A stretch of 64,000 bases of DNA, from positions 1-64,000 of the forward strand of contig RECY01000017.1 of assembly GCA_007693785.1 (NCBI GenBank), in the 5' to 3' direction. Under the pieces are notes generated by a model. The model worked only from the letters and a program-made list of their open reading frames with translations, ran no database searches and had not been told where the DNA came from. Position numbers and translations under genes: made by a program. This document shows positions 31,657-40,253 of this stretch, in pieces (within the stretch, counting starts at the first letter, position 1; each line of letters opens with the position of its first letter). The stretch is from Phycisphaerales bacterium. GTDB lineage: Bacteria; Planctomycetota; Phycisphaerae; Phycisphaerales; UBA1924.

Positions 31657-33204
31657 TCAGAGCCGCGCCTCGGCCCGCGGGTCGGCGGGCCAGTCGAGGT
31701 GGTAAAAGCTCCCGCGGGGCTGGTCGGTGCGCTCGTAGGTGTGCGCGCCGAAGTAGTCGCGTTGCGCCTGGATGAGGCTGGCGGGGAGCCGGTCGGAGCG
31801 GTAGGCGTCGAAGTAGCTGAGCGTGCTCATCATGGCGGGCGCGGGGACGCCGCGGGCCGCGGCGACGCCGACAACGGCGCGGAGGTCGGGCATCTCTTGG
31901 ATCAGCGCGTCGCCGAGGTCTCGGTCGAGGGCGAGGTTGGGGAGCTTGGATTCGCGCTCGAAGGCTTGGGCGATGGGCTCAAGGAGCTTGGCGCGGATGA
32001 TGCACCCGCCGCGCCAGATGCGGGCGAGGGCCGCGAGATCGGTGTTCCACCCGCCGGCGTCGGAGGCGTCGCGGATGAGCGCGAAGCCCTGGGCGTAGGT
32101 GAGGATCTTGGCGGCGTGCAGCGCGTTGCGCACGCGCTCGATGAAGTGCCGGTCCTCGCCTTCCAGCGGCGTGAAGGGCTCGGCCGGGCCCGGGAGCGCG
32201 CGGGAGGCCCGCTCGCGCTCTTCACGCAGGGCGGAGATGTAGCGGGCGAAGACGGCCTCGGCGATCGTGGGCACGGGCACGCCGCGGTCGAGCGCGATCG
32301 TCGCGGTCCACTTGCCGGTGCCCTTCTGCCCGGCGGCGTCGAGGATGACGTCGACGAAAGGAGCGCCGGTCGTCGGGTCGGTCTGGCGGAGGATGTCGGC
32401 GGTAATCTCGATGAGGTAGCTGTCGAGGTCGCCGGTGTTCCAGGATTCGAAGACCTCGCCGATCTCGGCCGGGGGTAGGTGGGTGACGGTGCGGAGGAGC
32501 TGGTAGGCCTCGGCGATGAGCTGCATGTCGGCATACTCGATGCCGTTGTGGACCATCTTGACGAAGTGCCCGCTCCCGGCGGGGCCGATGTAGGCCGAGC
32601 AGGCGTCGGCGTTGGTCGCGGCGACGGGCCTGCCGGGGGTGGCGCCGAGGATGGGCTTGCCGGTTTCGCGGTCGACCTTGGCGGCGATCGCGTTCCAGAT
32701 GGGCTCGAGTTCTTTATAAGCTTCGTAGTCGCCGCCGGGCATGAGGCTGGGGCCGAAGCGTGCGCCGAGTTCGCCGCCGGAGACGCCGGAGCCGATGAAG
32801 CGGACGCCTCGTGCGGCGAGTGCGGTCTCGCGTCGCTCGGTGTCGAGCCAGTGGGCGTTGCCGCCGTCGATGACGATGTCGCCGGGCTCGAAGAGCTCGG
32901 CGAGGGCGTCGATCGCGCCGTCGGTGATGGGGCCGGCCGGGAGGAGGATGATCGCCTTGCGCGGGCGCTTGAGCGCGCGCACGAAGTCGGCGAGTTCTTT
33001 CGCGGGCAGGACCGCGCCGCCGGGCCCGAGAACTTCGGGGGGGTTGACGTTGGCGAAGTCGAGGGTTTTTTCGTGAGTTCGGTTCCAGACGGCAACGCGG
33101 AAGCCGTGGTCGGCGATGTTGAGCACGAGGTTTTGCCCCATGACGCCGAGCCCGATGAGGCCGATGTCGGCGGTCGCGGTGTCGTGTGTGTCGTGTGTGG
33201 TCAT
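31657..33204 (-). CDS. gnd: 6-phosphogluconate dehydrogenase (decarboxylating)
   Basis: A 515-residue cytoplasmic enzyme of the oxidative pentose phosphate pathway, converting 6-phosphogluconate to ribulose 5-phosphate with reduction of NADP. The N-terminal Rossmann fold carries IGLGVMGQNLVLNIADHGF with N-R-T downstream, fitting NADP. The substrate and catalytic blocks S-G-V-S-G-G-E-x-G-A-R-x-G-P-S-L-M-P-G-G, V-K-M-V-H-N-G-I-E-Y-x-D-M-Q and K-G-T-G-K-W-T are intact. An upstream in-frame start at 33423 would add a low-complexity extension, so 33204 was chosen. It is a stand-alone gene, divergent from the membrane protein gene at 33237. Confidence 0.96.
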   Translation of the reverse strand: MTTHDTHDTATADIGLIGLGVMGQNLVLNIADHGFRVAVWNRTHEKTLDFANVNPPEVLGPGGAVLPAKELADFVRALKRPRKAIILLPAGPITDGAIDALAELFEPGDIVIDGGNAHWLDTERRETALAARGVRFIGSGVSGGELGARFGPSLMPGGDYEAYKELEPIWNAIAAKVDRETGKPILGATPGRPVAATNADACSAYIGPAGSGHFVKMVHNGIEYADMQLIAEAYQLLRTVTHLPPAEIGEVFESWNTGDLDSYLIEITADILRQTDPTTGAPFVDVILDAAGQKGTGKWTATIALDRGVPVPTIAEAVFARYISALREERERASRALPGPAEPFTPLEGEDRHFIERVRNALHAAKILTYAQGFALIRDASDAGGWNTDLAALARIWRGGCIIRAKLLEPIAQAFERESKLPNLALDRDLGDALIQEMPDLRAVVGVAAARGVPAPAMMSTLSYFDAYRSDRLPASLIQAQRDYFGAHTYERTDQPRGSFYHLDWPADPRAEARL

Positions 33205-33236
33205 GGGTCGTGCTCCGGCGGGGGTAGAGTTGGGCG

Positions 33237-34490
33237 ATGTTTTCGGCGTGGTCGGACGGGTCGGTGTGGGCGGGGCTGCTCGCGGCTGCGGCGTTGTCGT
33301 CGCTGCTGTCGGTCCTGCTCTTCCGCAGCAGGATAGCCGGGGGACGGGCGAGCGCCGGGCTCGCGGGGGGGCTGCTCGCGGGGGTGTTGCTGGGCCCGGG
33401 CGTGCTGGGCACCGCGCAATCACCGACCTACGAGCGTCTGTTCATCGGCGGGATCGAGGCCCGGGACGAGCGCCGGGGCGTGGAAGAACGCCAAGCGACC
33501 GAGCGCCGAGCACTGATCGAGATCGGCGTGAGCCCGGAAGCGGTGGACGAGCTCGACATCGAGCACGCGAACGAGCTCGCGCCGCTGCAAGCCGCCGCGA
33601 GCGAGGGCGTGCGCGCGCACCGTGAAGGCCTGATGCTCCTCCCGATCGCGGCGCTGGGGGTGCTGCTGATCGCGAGCGGGGCGGGCGCGCCCCGCGGGCG
33701 GAGCCGGGGCGACGAGCCGAGCGGGCCCGGGATGGGGGCGGGGCTGCTGATGACCGTCTTCGCGGCTCTGCCGTGCGCGTGGCTCGCCGGGTGGCTGCTG
33801 GGCGTGAGCCGCGAACTCGCGCTCGCGCTCGGCGCGTGCGCCGCGGGGGGGTGCCTGCTCCCGGGCGTTCGCCTCCGCTGGACGCCCGAGCACGGGCGCG
33901 GGGCGGGGGTCGAGGCGGCGCACGCCGGGGCGATCACGGGCGCGGGCGTGCTGCTCGGGTGGGCCGCCCCCGCGGCCCAGCCGTGGGCCGCGGCCATCGT
34001 CGGGGGCGCGCTCACCGGGCTCGTGCTCCGCGTCGTGCTGGGGGCGCGGTCACCGGCGGTGCGTCGTGCCGCCCGTGCGGCTCGCGGGGCGGCGGTCCTG
34101 GTCGCCCTCCCCGCGCTGCTCGCGATCGCGGTCGCGCAGCTCGACCCCGCGCACGCGATCCACAGCGCCGGGGCCGCTTGGTTCGTCCTCGCGTGCGTCC
34201 TGCTCGCGGGCGACGGGCAGCTCATCGGCGCGACGCTCGGCTATATGACCTTCGGGACCGACCACCAGCGTGCGCGCGGGCTCGGTCGCGGCGTCGAATC
34301 CGCCGCCGGCGCGGGGCTCGGCATCGCCGCCTTCACCGCCTGCCTGATCGCCGGCGGCGCGATCGACACCACCCGCCCGGTCGAGGCGAGCGGCGCGTGG
34401 GGCCTCATCCTCAGCGGGCTCGCCCTCGAACTGATGATCCCCATGACCCGGCGCGCCAGCACGGGCATGGTGCCAGAGCCGAACGACTAA
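33237..34490 (+). CDS. Polytopic membrane protein of unknown function
   Basis: A 417-residue protein with about ten hydrophobic segments rich in Gly, Ala and Leu. The first two are separated by G-V-L-L-G-P-G-V-L-G-T, which resembles a cation/proton antiporter motif, but the rest does not support that family and an acidic soluble loop (residues 60-125) follows. The start lies 32 bases from the gnd start on the other strand, so the promoters overlap. No substrate, partner or family can be named. The very high GC of the third codon position matches the window. Confidence 0.7.
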   Translation: MFSAWSDGSVWAGLLAAAALSSLLSVLLFRSRIAGGRASAGLAGGLLAGVLLGPGVLGTAQSPTYERLFIGGIEARDERRGVEERQATERRALIEIGVSPEAVDELDIEHANELAPLQAAASEGVRAHREGLMLLPIAALGVLLIASGAGAPRGRSRGDEPSGPGMGAGLLMTVFAALPCAWLAGWLLGVSRELALALGACAAGGCLLPGVRLRWTPEHGRGAGVEAAHAGAITGAGVLLGWAAPAAQPWAAAIVGGALTGLVLRVVLGARSPAVRRAARAARGAAVLVALPALLAIAVAQLDPAHAIHSAGAAWFVLACVLLAGDGQLIGATLGYMTFGTDHQRARGLGRGVESAAGAGLGIAAFTACLIAGGAIDTTRPVEASGAWGLILSGLALELMIPMTRRASTGMVPEPND

Positions 34491-34690
34491 ATGGGCGTGT
34501 CCGGCATCACGTTCCGAGGCTCTGATTCACGGATCGGCAGGACGAGCGTCCCGCCCGTCAATGAGTGTCGGGAGTGACGGGCCAGAGGCCCATCCCACCG
34601 AGTTTCAGAAGGCGTCTTCGAGCCGTCCGACAGAACCGAAGACCCCGCCGACCCCCACGCGGCGCCCCACGGACGCCCGATCCTGCGCGT
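34491..34690. other. Convergent intergenic region, no recognised feature
   Basis: The 200 bp between the membrane protein and ankyrin genes contain only a short GGGCC-aga-GGCCC hairpin near 34578. No gene or clear terminator was seen. Confidence 0.4.
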
Positions 34691-35623
34691 TCAGCTCCCG
34701 CCGCCGGGAGCGAGGCGGAGGATGTCCGCGACCTCGCGCCCGAGGGCGTCGTCGCGCCGTCGGGCCCAGTCCAGGGCGCGGTCGCCCGCCTCGTCGCGCG
34801 GGTCGGCGAGCGCGCCCGCGTTGAGCAGCAGGATCACGCGGGCGGGATCGCCCCGGCTGGCGGCACGCATCAGCGGGGTCACGCCGTCGCGGTCCTCGAC
34901 GTTCGGGTCCGCACCGCTCGCGAGCAGCAACTCGAGCAGCTCGATCGCGCTCTCGCCCGACGCGGCGGCTGCGGCGATCGGCGTGCGACCGGTGTTGTCG
35001 CCCTCGTTCACGTTGGCCCCCGCGCCCAGCAGCGCGCGGACCTTCTCCGATGACTGCGCCTCGGTCGCCAGGAGCAGGGCCGTCTCGCCCCAGCGGTTCT
35101 TCGCGTCCACGTTCGCCCCGGCGGCGAGCAGGGCGCGGAGGGCCTCGTACTCCCCGCGCGAAGCCGCCATCATCGTGGGCGTCCAGCCGTCGTCGCTCCG
35201 CGCGTCCACCCGCGCCGGGGGCGAGGCCTCCAGCAGCATCCGCACGCACCCGACCCCGCCCCAGCCCGCGGCATAAAACAGCGCGTTGCGCCCTTCGCGC
35301 CCGCGCGCGTCCGCCCGCGCGCCGCCGTCGATCAGCAGACGCATCCCGTCCTGGTGCCCGGCGAACGCGGCCGCCATGAGGGGCGTGAGCCCCGAGGTCC
35401 GCGAGCCGGAGCCCTCGTCGGGCGCGTTCAGGTCCACACCCGCCTGCACCTCGCGGCGCAAGGCCTCGAGGTCGTTCATCAGCGCCGCCTCGTGGACGCG
35501 ACCGGCCGACACCGGGCGGGACTCCCCGAACTCCCCGATCAACTCCTGCAAGGCCGCGTAGAGCAGCATCCCCGCCACCATCAGGCTCAGCGTGATCAGG
35601 ATCAGCGGGATGCGACGCTTCAT
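34691..35623 (-). CDS. Membrane-anchored ankyrin-repeat protein
   Basis: A 310-residue protein with an N-terminal membrane helix (IPLILITLSLMVAGMLLYAAL, residues 5-25) that probably anchors a periplasmic or extracytoplasmic domain. From about residue 40 come seven ankyrin units of about 33 residues with motifs such as G-x-T-P-L-M-A-A-A, L-L-L-x-A-G-A-x-V-N/D and D-G-V-T-P-L-M-R-A-A. It should mediate protein contacts; no enzymatic domain is present. No partner is adjacent. The start has the signal-anchor immediately after M-K-R-R, which supports 35623. Confidence 0.88.
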   Translation of the reverse strand: MKRRIPLILITLSLMVAGMLLYAALQELIGEFGESRPVSAGRVHEAALMNDLEALRREVQAGVDLNAPDEGSGSRTSGLTPLMAAAFAGHQDGMRLLIDGGARADARGREGRNALFYAAGWGGVGCVRMLLEASPPARVDARSDDGWTPTMMAASRGEYEALRALLAAGANVDAKNRWGETALLLATEAQSSEKVRALLGAGANVNEGDNTGRTPIAAAAASGESAIELLELLLASGADPNVEDRDGVTPLMRAASRGDPARVILLLNAGALADPRDEAGDRALDWARRRDDALGREVADILRLAPGGGS

Positions 35624-35747
35624 GGCAGAAACCCTCCCGCGCGAGCGCCCGCGACCGGCACGCCCACGCGCACAGACTGTACCCGAACGCGCCCGGGCGG
35701 GGAGCCGCCCCGGGCCTTCCCGCCCCGTCGACCCCGCCGCCCCGCGA

Positions 35748-37826
35748 TCAGTCCTCGTCGTGGTGCGGCTGATAGGCGTTGATGACTTCCTGCTGCACGT
35801 GCGGCGGGGTCGGCTCGTCGTGGCTGTAATCCATCGCGAACGACCCGGCCCCGTGCGTGATGCTCTTCAGCTCGGTCGTGAAGTTTTGCAGCTCGCCCAG
35901 CGGTGCCTGCGCCCGCAGCACGATGCCCCCGCCGCCGCCCATCGCCGTGTCCACCACGCGACCGCGCTTGGTGCTCAGTACGCCCGAAAGGTCGCCCATG
36001 TACGACTCCGGCGCAACGATCTCGAGGTCCACGAACGGCTCGAGCAGGACGGGGTGGGCTTTCTTGATCGCGTCGATGAAAGCTCGTTTGCCGGCCGTGA
36101 TGAACGCGATCTCCTTGCTGTCCACGTCGTGGTACTTCCCGTCGTAGACGCTGACGCGGACGCCGGTGAGCGGGTAGCCCGCGACCGCGCCGTCGGCGAG
36201 CACGAGGCGGACGCCCTTCTCGATCGCCGGCATGAACTGGCGCGGGATGCTGCCGCCGACGGTCTCGTTGACGAACTCAAAGCCCGTCTCGTGCTCCGGC
36301 GGGAGCGGCTCGACGCGCAGGTAGACCTCGCCGAACTGCCCGGCGCCGCCCGTCTGCTTCTTGTGCCGGTGGTGCCCCTCGGCCTTGCCCGTGATCGTCT
36401 CCTTATACGCCACACGCGGCGGCGCGGTCACCAGCTCGATCCCGTGGTCCGCCTTCAGACGCTCGATCACGATCCGAAGGTGCAGCTCGCCCAGCCCGCG
36501 CATGACGGTCTGCTTCGTGGCCGCGATGCGCTCGATCGTGAGGCACGGGTCCTCGGCCGTGAGCTTTGGGATCAACGCGCTGAACTTCGTCTCGTCCGCG
36601 TGGTTCTTCAGCTCAATGGCCAGCCCGTACATCGGCTTCGGCAACGGCAGCGGCTTCAGGTGCAGCGTGTCCAGCTCGTGCCCCTCGTGCAGCACGGCAT
36701 CGAAGTGGACTTCCTCGATCTTCGCGACCGCGCCGATGTCGCCCGGGCCGAGGGCCTCGACTTCCTGGTTCTCCTTGCCCTGACGCTTGAACAAATGCCC
36801 GATGCGGATCGGCTTCTTGTGGTCCCCGATCAGGATCTCGCTCTTCGCTTTCAGCGTGCCCTGGTGCACGCGGAAGACGCCGAGCTTGCCGACGAACGGG
36901 TCGCTCGACACCTTGAACACGTGCGCGATCGTCGCCTTGCCCGCGTCCGGCTCGGCGGCGAACGAGACCTCGCCCTCGACGCCCTCCTTGCGGCGCAGGA
37001 ACGGGCGCGGGTTCCCCTCCAAGGGGTTCGGCAGCAGGCTCGCGAAGATGTGCATGAGGTCCTGCACGCCCGCGCCCGTCTTGGCCGAGCAGTAGCAGAT
37101 GGGCACCAGGTGCGACTCGCGGAGCGCCTGCTCGAACGCGTCGTGCAGCTTCTGCCCGCTGATCGCCTCTTCCCCGGCGTCGAGGTACTTGGTCATCAGC
37201 TCGTCCTGCACCTCCACGATCTGCTCGATGATCCGCTGGTGCGCCTCGCCGACGGAGCTGAACAGCGCCTCGTCCCCCGCCTTGTCCGTCCCGTCGTGCT
37301 CGAAGACGTTCACCACGTCCTTCCGGTCCGGCGTCGGCAGGTTGATCGGCAGGCAAGCCGCCCCGAACAGCTCGCGCAGACGCTCGGTGAGCGCTTCCAG
37401 ATCCGCGTCCGGGTCGTCGATCTTGTTGATGATGAGCATGCGCGGGAGGTTGCGCTCCGCGGCGATCGCCATCAGGCGGCGCGTGACCGAGTCCGGGCCC
37501 TTGTGCGCGTCGACCACGACGGCGACGGTTTCCACGGCCGGGAAGACCGCGATCGTGTGACCCAGAAAGTCCGCCATCCCCGGCGTGTCGACCAGGTTGA
37601 CCATGTGCCCTTCGTGGTCGAAGTGCAGCGTCGACGTGCGGAGCGAGTGCTTGTGCTCCCGCTCGGCCTCCGTCCAGTCGCTCAGCGTGCTCCCCTCCTC
37701 CACCGTGCCGACGCGAGGGATCACCCCGGCCTGGTGGAGGAGCTGCTCGCTCAGCGTCGTCTTCCCGGCGCCGGCCTGACCAGCCAACGCCACGTTCCGA
37801 ATATCAGCGGGATCGCGTACAGCCAT
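35748..37826 (-). CDS. EF-G-like translational GTPase (FusA2 type)
   Basis: A 692-residue GTPase with the five-domain plan of EF-G. The P loop is GQAGAGKTTL (16-25) instead of the H-I-D-A-G-K-T of canonical EF-G; G3 is DTPGMADF and G4 NKID. Domains IV-V carry G-G-A-G-Q-F-G-E-V and L-x-G-V-R-V. These variants place it with EF-G-like paralogues (FusA2 type) whose function differs from normal translocation; a true EF-G is presumably elsewhere. The upstream side is the AT-richer island; a second copy of the first nine codons lies at 40104-40139. Gene ends with a short acidic tail. Confidence 0.85.
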   Translation of the reverse strand: MAVRDPADIRNVALAGQAGAGKTTLSEQLLHQAGVIPRVGTVEEGSTLSDWTEAEREHKHSLRTSTLHFDHEGHMVNLVDTPGMADFLGHTIAVFPAVETVAVVVDAHKGPDSVTRRLMAIAAERNLPRMLIINKIDDPDADLEALTERLRELFGAACLPINLPTPDRKDVVNVFEHDGTDKAGDEALFSSVGEAHQRIIEQIVEVQDELMTKYLDAGEEAISGQKLHDAFEQALRESHLVPICYCSAKTGAGVQDLMHIFASLLPNPLEGNPRPFLRRKEGVEGEVSFAAEPDAGKATIAHVFKVSSDPFVGKLGVFRVHQGTLKAKSEILIGDHKKPIRIGHLFKRQGKENQEVEALGPGDIGAVAKIEEVHFDAVLHEGHELDTLHLKPLPLPKPMYGLAIELKNHADETKFSALIPKLTAEDPCLTIERIAATKQTVMRGLGELHLRIVIERLKADHGIELVTAPPRVAYKETITGKAEGHHRHKKQTGGAGQFGEVYLRVEPLPPEHETGFEFVNETVGGSIPRQFMPAIEKGVRLVLADGAVAGYPLTGVRVSVYDGKYHDVDSKEIAFITAGKRAFIDAIKKAHPVLLEPFVDLEIVAPESYMGDLSGVLSTKRGRVVDTAMGGGGGIVLRAQAPLGELQNFTTELKSITHGAGSFAMDYSHDEPTPPHVQQEVINAYQPHHDED

Positions 37827-37838
37827 CGGGATGCCCTC
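37804..37838. repeat. Direct repeat, copy 1: start region of the EF-G-like gene
   Basis: This segment contains the start codon and first codons of the EF-G-like gene plus the bases just upstream. About 32 of 36 positions match copy 2 at 40104-40139, in the same orientation. Both copies read M-A-V-R-D-P-A on the minus strand. The two copies bracket the island at 37839-40103. Confidence 0.85.
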
Positions 37839-38018
37839 TCTTTCCTAAAGCGCACGTCTGGATCTCAAAGGCAGACCATTGCCAAGTTCGAAAACCGCAA
37901 ACGCTGCATTCTACAGCGAGTGGCTGCAAATGCAAACAGGCGATCCCCGCAACAGGGGTGCTGCGAGGTAGAGCTGGATACAGGGCTCGTGAAGATTCGA
38001 GAATTCTGAGTCATGCTC

Positions 38019-38047
38019 TTGACCACAATTTTAGAATCCATTATCTT
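38019..38047 (+). promoter_or_regulatory. Probable sigma-70-type promoter of the island genes
   Basis: TTGACC (38019-38024) and TATCTT (38042-38047) are separated by exactly 17 bases, in an AT-rich patch 12 bases before the MauE-like gene. The arrangement is the best vegetative-type promoter seen in the window and points into the 38059-40013 gene group. Confidence 0.6.
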
Positions 38048-38058
38048 CAACGCATGAG

Positions 38059-38467
38059 ATGCGGAACGGAAGCATTCACACGGGGGACGGGGGACGGGGC
38101 AATAGAGCATCAATTGACCGTATAGTATTTCGGTACGTCCTCGCGTGCGTGTTTCTGGTCTCCGCAGCCGCCAAATCCTTTCAGCCTGGGGAGACGATTT
38201 CGGTACTCGTCTCGACGCACCACTTCACTGCTGAGTTCGCGACGGCCGTGCTCATGTGCGTGATCGTGGTCGAGTTTGTGGTTGCTGGGCGTCTTGATGC
38301 GCCCATCCAGTGAGAGCTTGCACCGACTAGCCATTATTTGCATTGCACTTCGAAATCCATCAACAGATAATATCATCGGTGTCAAAGCAGATTGTGTGCC
38401 AATCCCAGATACCACCCCACCCGGCGGCGGCGATGACGGATCAATCGGTGACGGACTGGGCGGATGA
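38059..38467 (+). pseudogene. MauE/DoxX-like membrane protein fragment, apparently frameshifted
   Basis: The first 84 residues (to a stop at 38313) include FRYVLACVFLVSAAAKSF and a second hydrophobic segment (A-T-A-V-L-M-C-V-I-V-V-E-F), matching the start of MauE/DoxX-type redox-associated membrane proteins. The product then ends abruptly. In the next frame, overlapping from 38276, the sequence continues with R-L-A-I-I-C-I-A-L and GVKADCVPIPD, resembling the missing half with its cysteine. A single-base change between about 38276 and 38310 would join them. The tail is Gly/Asp-rich. The intact function would be electron or disulfide handling for a neighbour; family assignment is tentative. Confidence 0.45.
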
Positions 38468-38495
38468 TATTATAAATTAAAGCGGGCGCGAAATT

Positions 38496-39251
38496 ATGAA
38501 GTTGAAATTATATTTATCTGTTTTCTTTGTGGTTTTTGCGATTGCGATGCTAATCGTCGCGGCATGGCGTGTACGGGACAGGCCTCGCATTGTGGAAACG
38601 CCCGCGCCGGCACAGGCTGATCGGGCGGGAGATCTCCCGCCCGATCGCTCACCGGGCATGCTCCTTTCGGGCTCAGACCCGAGCGAAGCGACGGCGGCAC
38701 TCTCGATGCTCCAGTCGGATGTTGAACAGGTAGCAAGAGAAGTTCGGGGCCTGCCGGATTCGGCGCAGCTCGCGTCTGAAACGAGAGATGCCGTGGCGCT
38801 TTACATGTTTGGCGACGCCGGCGCGTTTGCGGACTATTTGGCGTCGAGACGTATCCAACCACCCGCGAATGCGACGCCTGCCACGATACACGCGATGTAG
38901 GAGGATCGCGCCCCGATATCGATCTTTGCGGATGCATGGATCGATCCGGGCTCATTCGAGATCCGCACCCGCTACCGCCGGGGGGTGGAGGTCCCGCTCC
39001 CCGTTCAGCCTCGGAGCGTCGACTCGGTGTATCGCCCGGGACGGCGGGGCGTGCTCGATGACCCAGCAGAAGCAAGGCTTGACGTGCAGGAACTCGTTTT
39101 TGCGTCCCGAATGAGCACGCTGGAGGGCGACCACTTCCTCGGGCGCGTCGGGTTCTGGTTCGCGTACGACCGCGCCGAGCGGCAGTGGGTGCTCATGCGT
39201 ATCAACGTCTATGACCGCCCTCGCGATGCAATAGTTATGCCACCGATTTAA
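38496..39251 (+). pseudogene. Membrane-anchored protein interrupted by an in-frame TAG
   Basis: Reading from ATG 38496 gives an N-terminal membrane helix (LYLSVFFVVFAIAMLIVAAW) and a helical domain, then TAG at 38898-38900 after 134 residues. The same frame stays open beyond the stop for 116 more codons to TAA 39251, with well-formed protein sequence (S-F-E-I-R-T-R-Y-R-R-G-V-E-V-P-L, G-R-V-G-F-W-F-A-Y-D-R-A). No suitable start serves the second half alone; only GTG 38985, far downstream, is in frame. This looks like one roughly 250-residue gene with a nonsense mutation, a readthrough site or a sequence error. Family unknown. Confidence 0.6.
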
Positions 39252-39299
39252 TCTTTAATCAGGCAACATGCTCGATCAACCCACACACGGAGTCTGCGG

Positions 39300-40013
39300 A
39301 TGCGGCAATCCGGCCGGGCGTTTTCAATGATTGAGTTGCTTGTCGTCATTAGTTTAGCGGCGGTCTTGATCGCAATACTTCTTCCGGCGTTCGCGGGCTC
39401 GCGATCGACCGCATTACGAATAATCAGCGCCAGCCAACTCCGCCAGATCGGCCTGCATTTCGGGGAATATGTCCACGAAACCGGGGGCTATCCCTTCGCG
39501 GGCGAGGGCGTGTTCTATCCCGGTGCCTGCGAAGGTGTGAGGATCAGCTTCGGTTATTGGGGAGCGGATCTACACTGGCCTAGCCTGGTGCTCAGTGATC
39601 AACAATACGATGCATATAATAGTTATCTTCTCGCACCCCGGGCGATCCGGAACCCGGAGATGTGCGGGCATCCCACATCGTACATCTACAGCCGCTCGTT
39701 CTTAGCTCGCCCTGCGAACTGGCGTTCCGGTGAAGCCCCCGATCCTTCATTGCTCCGGGGAGTTCGAGACGCCGACATCGCGCACCCCTCTGGCAAGGCG
39801 TTGCTCTGGGATTGGGAACTACCGTATCTGCCGCGAGAGCTCGTGTTTCAAGGCCGCGATCTCGCTGAGAAAACGCCGATTTTATTTGTGGATATGCATG
39901 TTAAAGAGCGAGCGCCTCACGAAGCGACCGCGCCGGTTCAGAGCCGGATGCGTCCCGAACCCCCGCAACGCCTTCACGATACGCCCGGCGGTGTTGCCGG
40001 TGTGGATTTCTGA
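39300..40013 (+). CDS. Type II/IV pseudopilin-like protein (prepilin N-terminal methylation motif)
   Basis: A 237-residue protein whose N terminus is a class III signal: basic residues, then FSMIELLVVISLAAVLIAIL with Glu at position +5 after the predicted cleavage following Ala7. The soluble part has L-R-Q-I-G-L-H-F-G-E-Y and a late L-F-V-D-M-H-V-K segment similar to planctomycete DUF1559-like pseudopilins, in which a final 'D-G-H-V' block is common. It would be processed by a prepilin peptidase and inserted in a secretion pseudopilus or remain membrane-anchored. It lies at the end of the island and is the only apparently intact gene of the three. Confidence 0.8.
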   Translation: MRQSGRAFSMIELLVVISLAAVLIAILLPAFAGSRSTALRIISASQLRQIGLHFGEYVHETGGYPFAGEGVFYPGACEGVRISFGYWGADLHWPSLVLSDQQYDAYNSYLLAPRAIRNPEMCGHPTSYIYSRSFLARPANWRSGEAPDPSLLRGVRDADIAHPSGKALLWDWELPYLPRELVFQGRDLAEKTPILFVDMHVKERAPHEATAPVQSRMRPEPPQRLHDTPGGVAGVDF

Positions 40014-40103
40014 GCGTCTTACACGACGATCGCTGCCCACCCCCTCTGGCATGCCACGGGTGATCACCCGCTTCGCACGCTGCCCTCACCGGGCGCCTCC
40101 ACC

Positions 40104-40139
40104 TCGGCGGGATCGCGTACTGCCATCGGTTATGCCCTC
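40104..40139. repeat. Direct repeat, copy 2: remnant of an EF-G-like gene start
   Basis: On the minus strand this reads M-A-V-R-D-P-A-E-V and then diverges, with a stop after 20 codons. It matches 37804-37838 across the start codon and upstream bases, with one extra base near 40131. It is a non-functional copy of the EF-G-like gene's start at the far end of the island. Confidence 0.85.
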
Positions 40140-40253
40140 CCAGACGCCGATCCGGCGCCCCGGGTGGGCACGGCTCGGCCTCACCGGGCGAGTCTAACCA
40201 ACAGGTCAAGATTCTGTAAACACCACGCCACCCATACCGAGCGCACCACGAAC

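Noticed and set aside
33237-34490. Cation/proton antiporter annotation
   Set aside because: Only the G-V-L-L-G-P motif matches; the following soluble loop and later helices do not fit the family.
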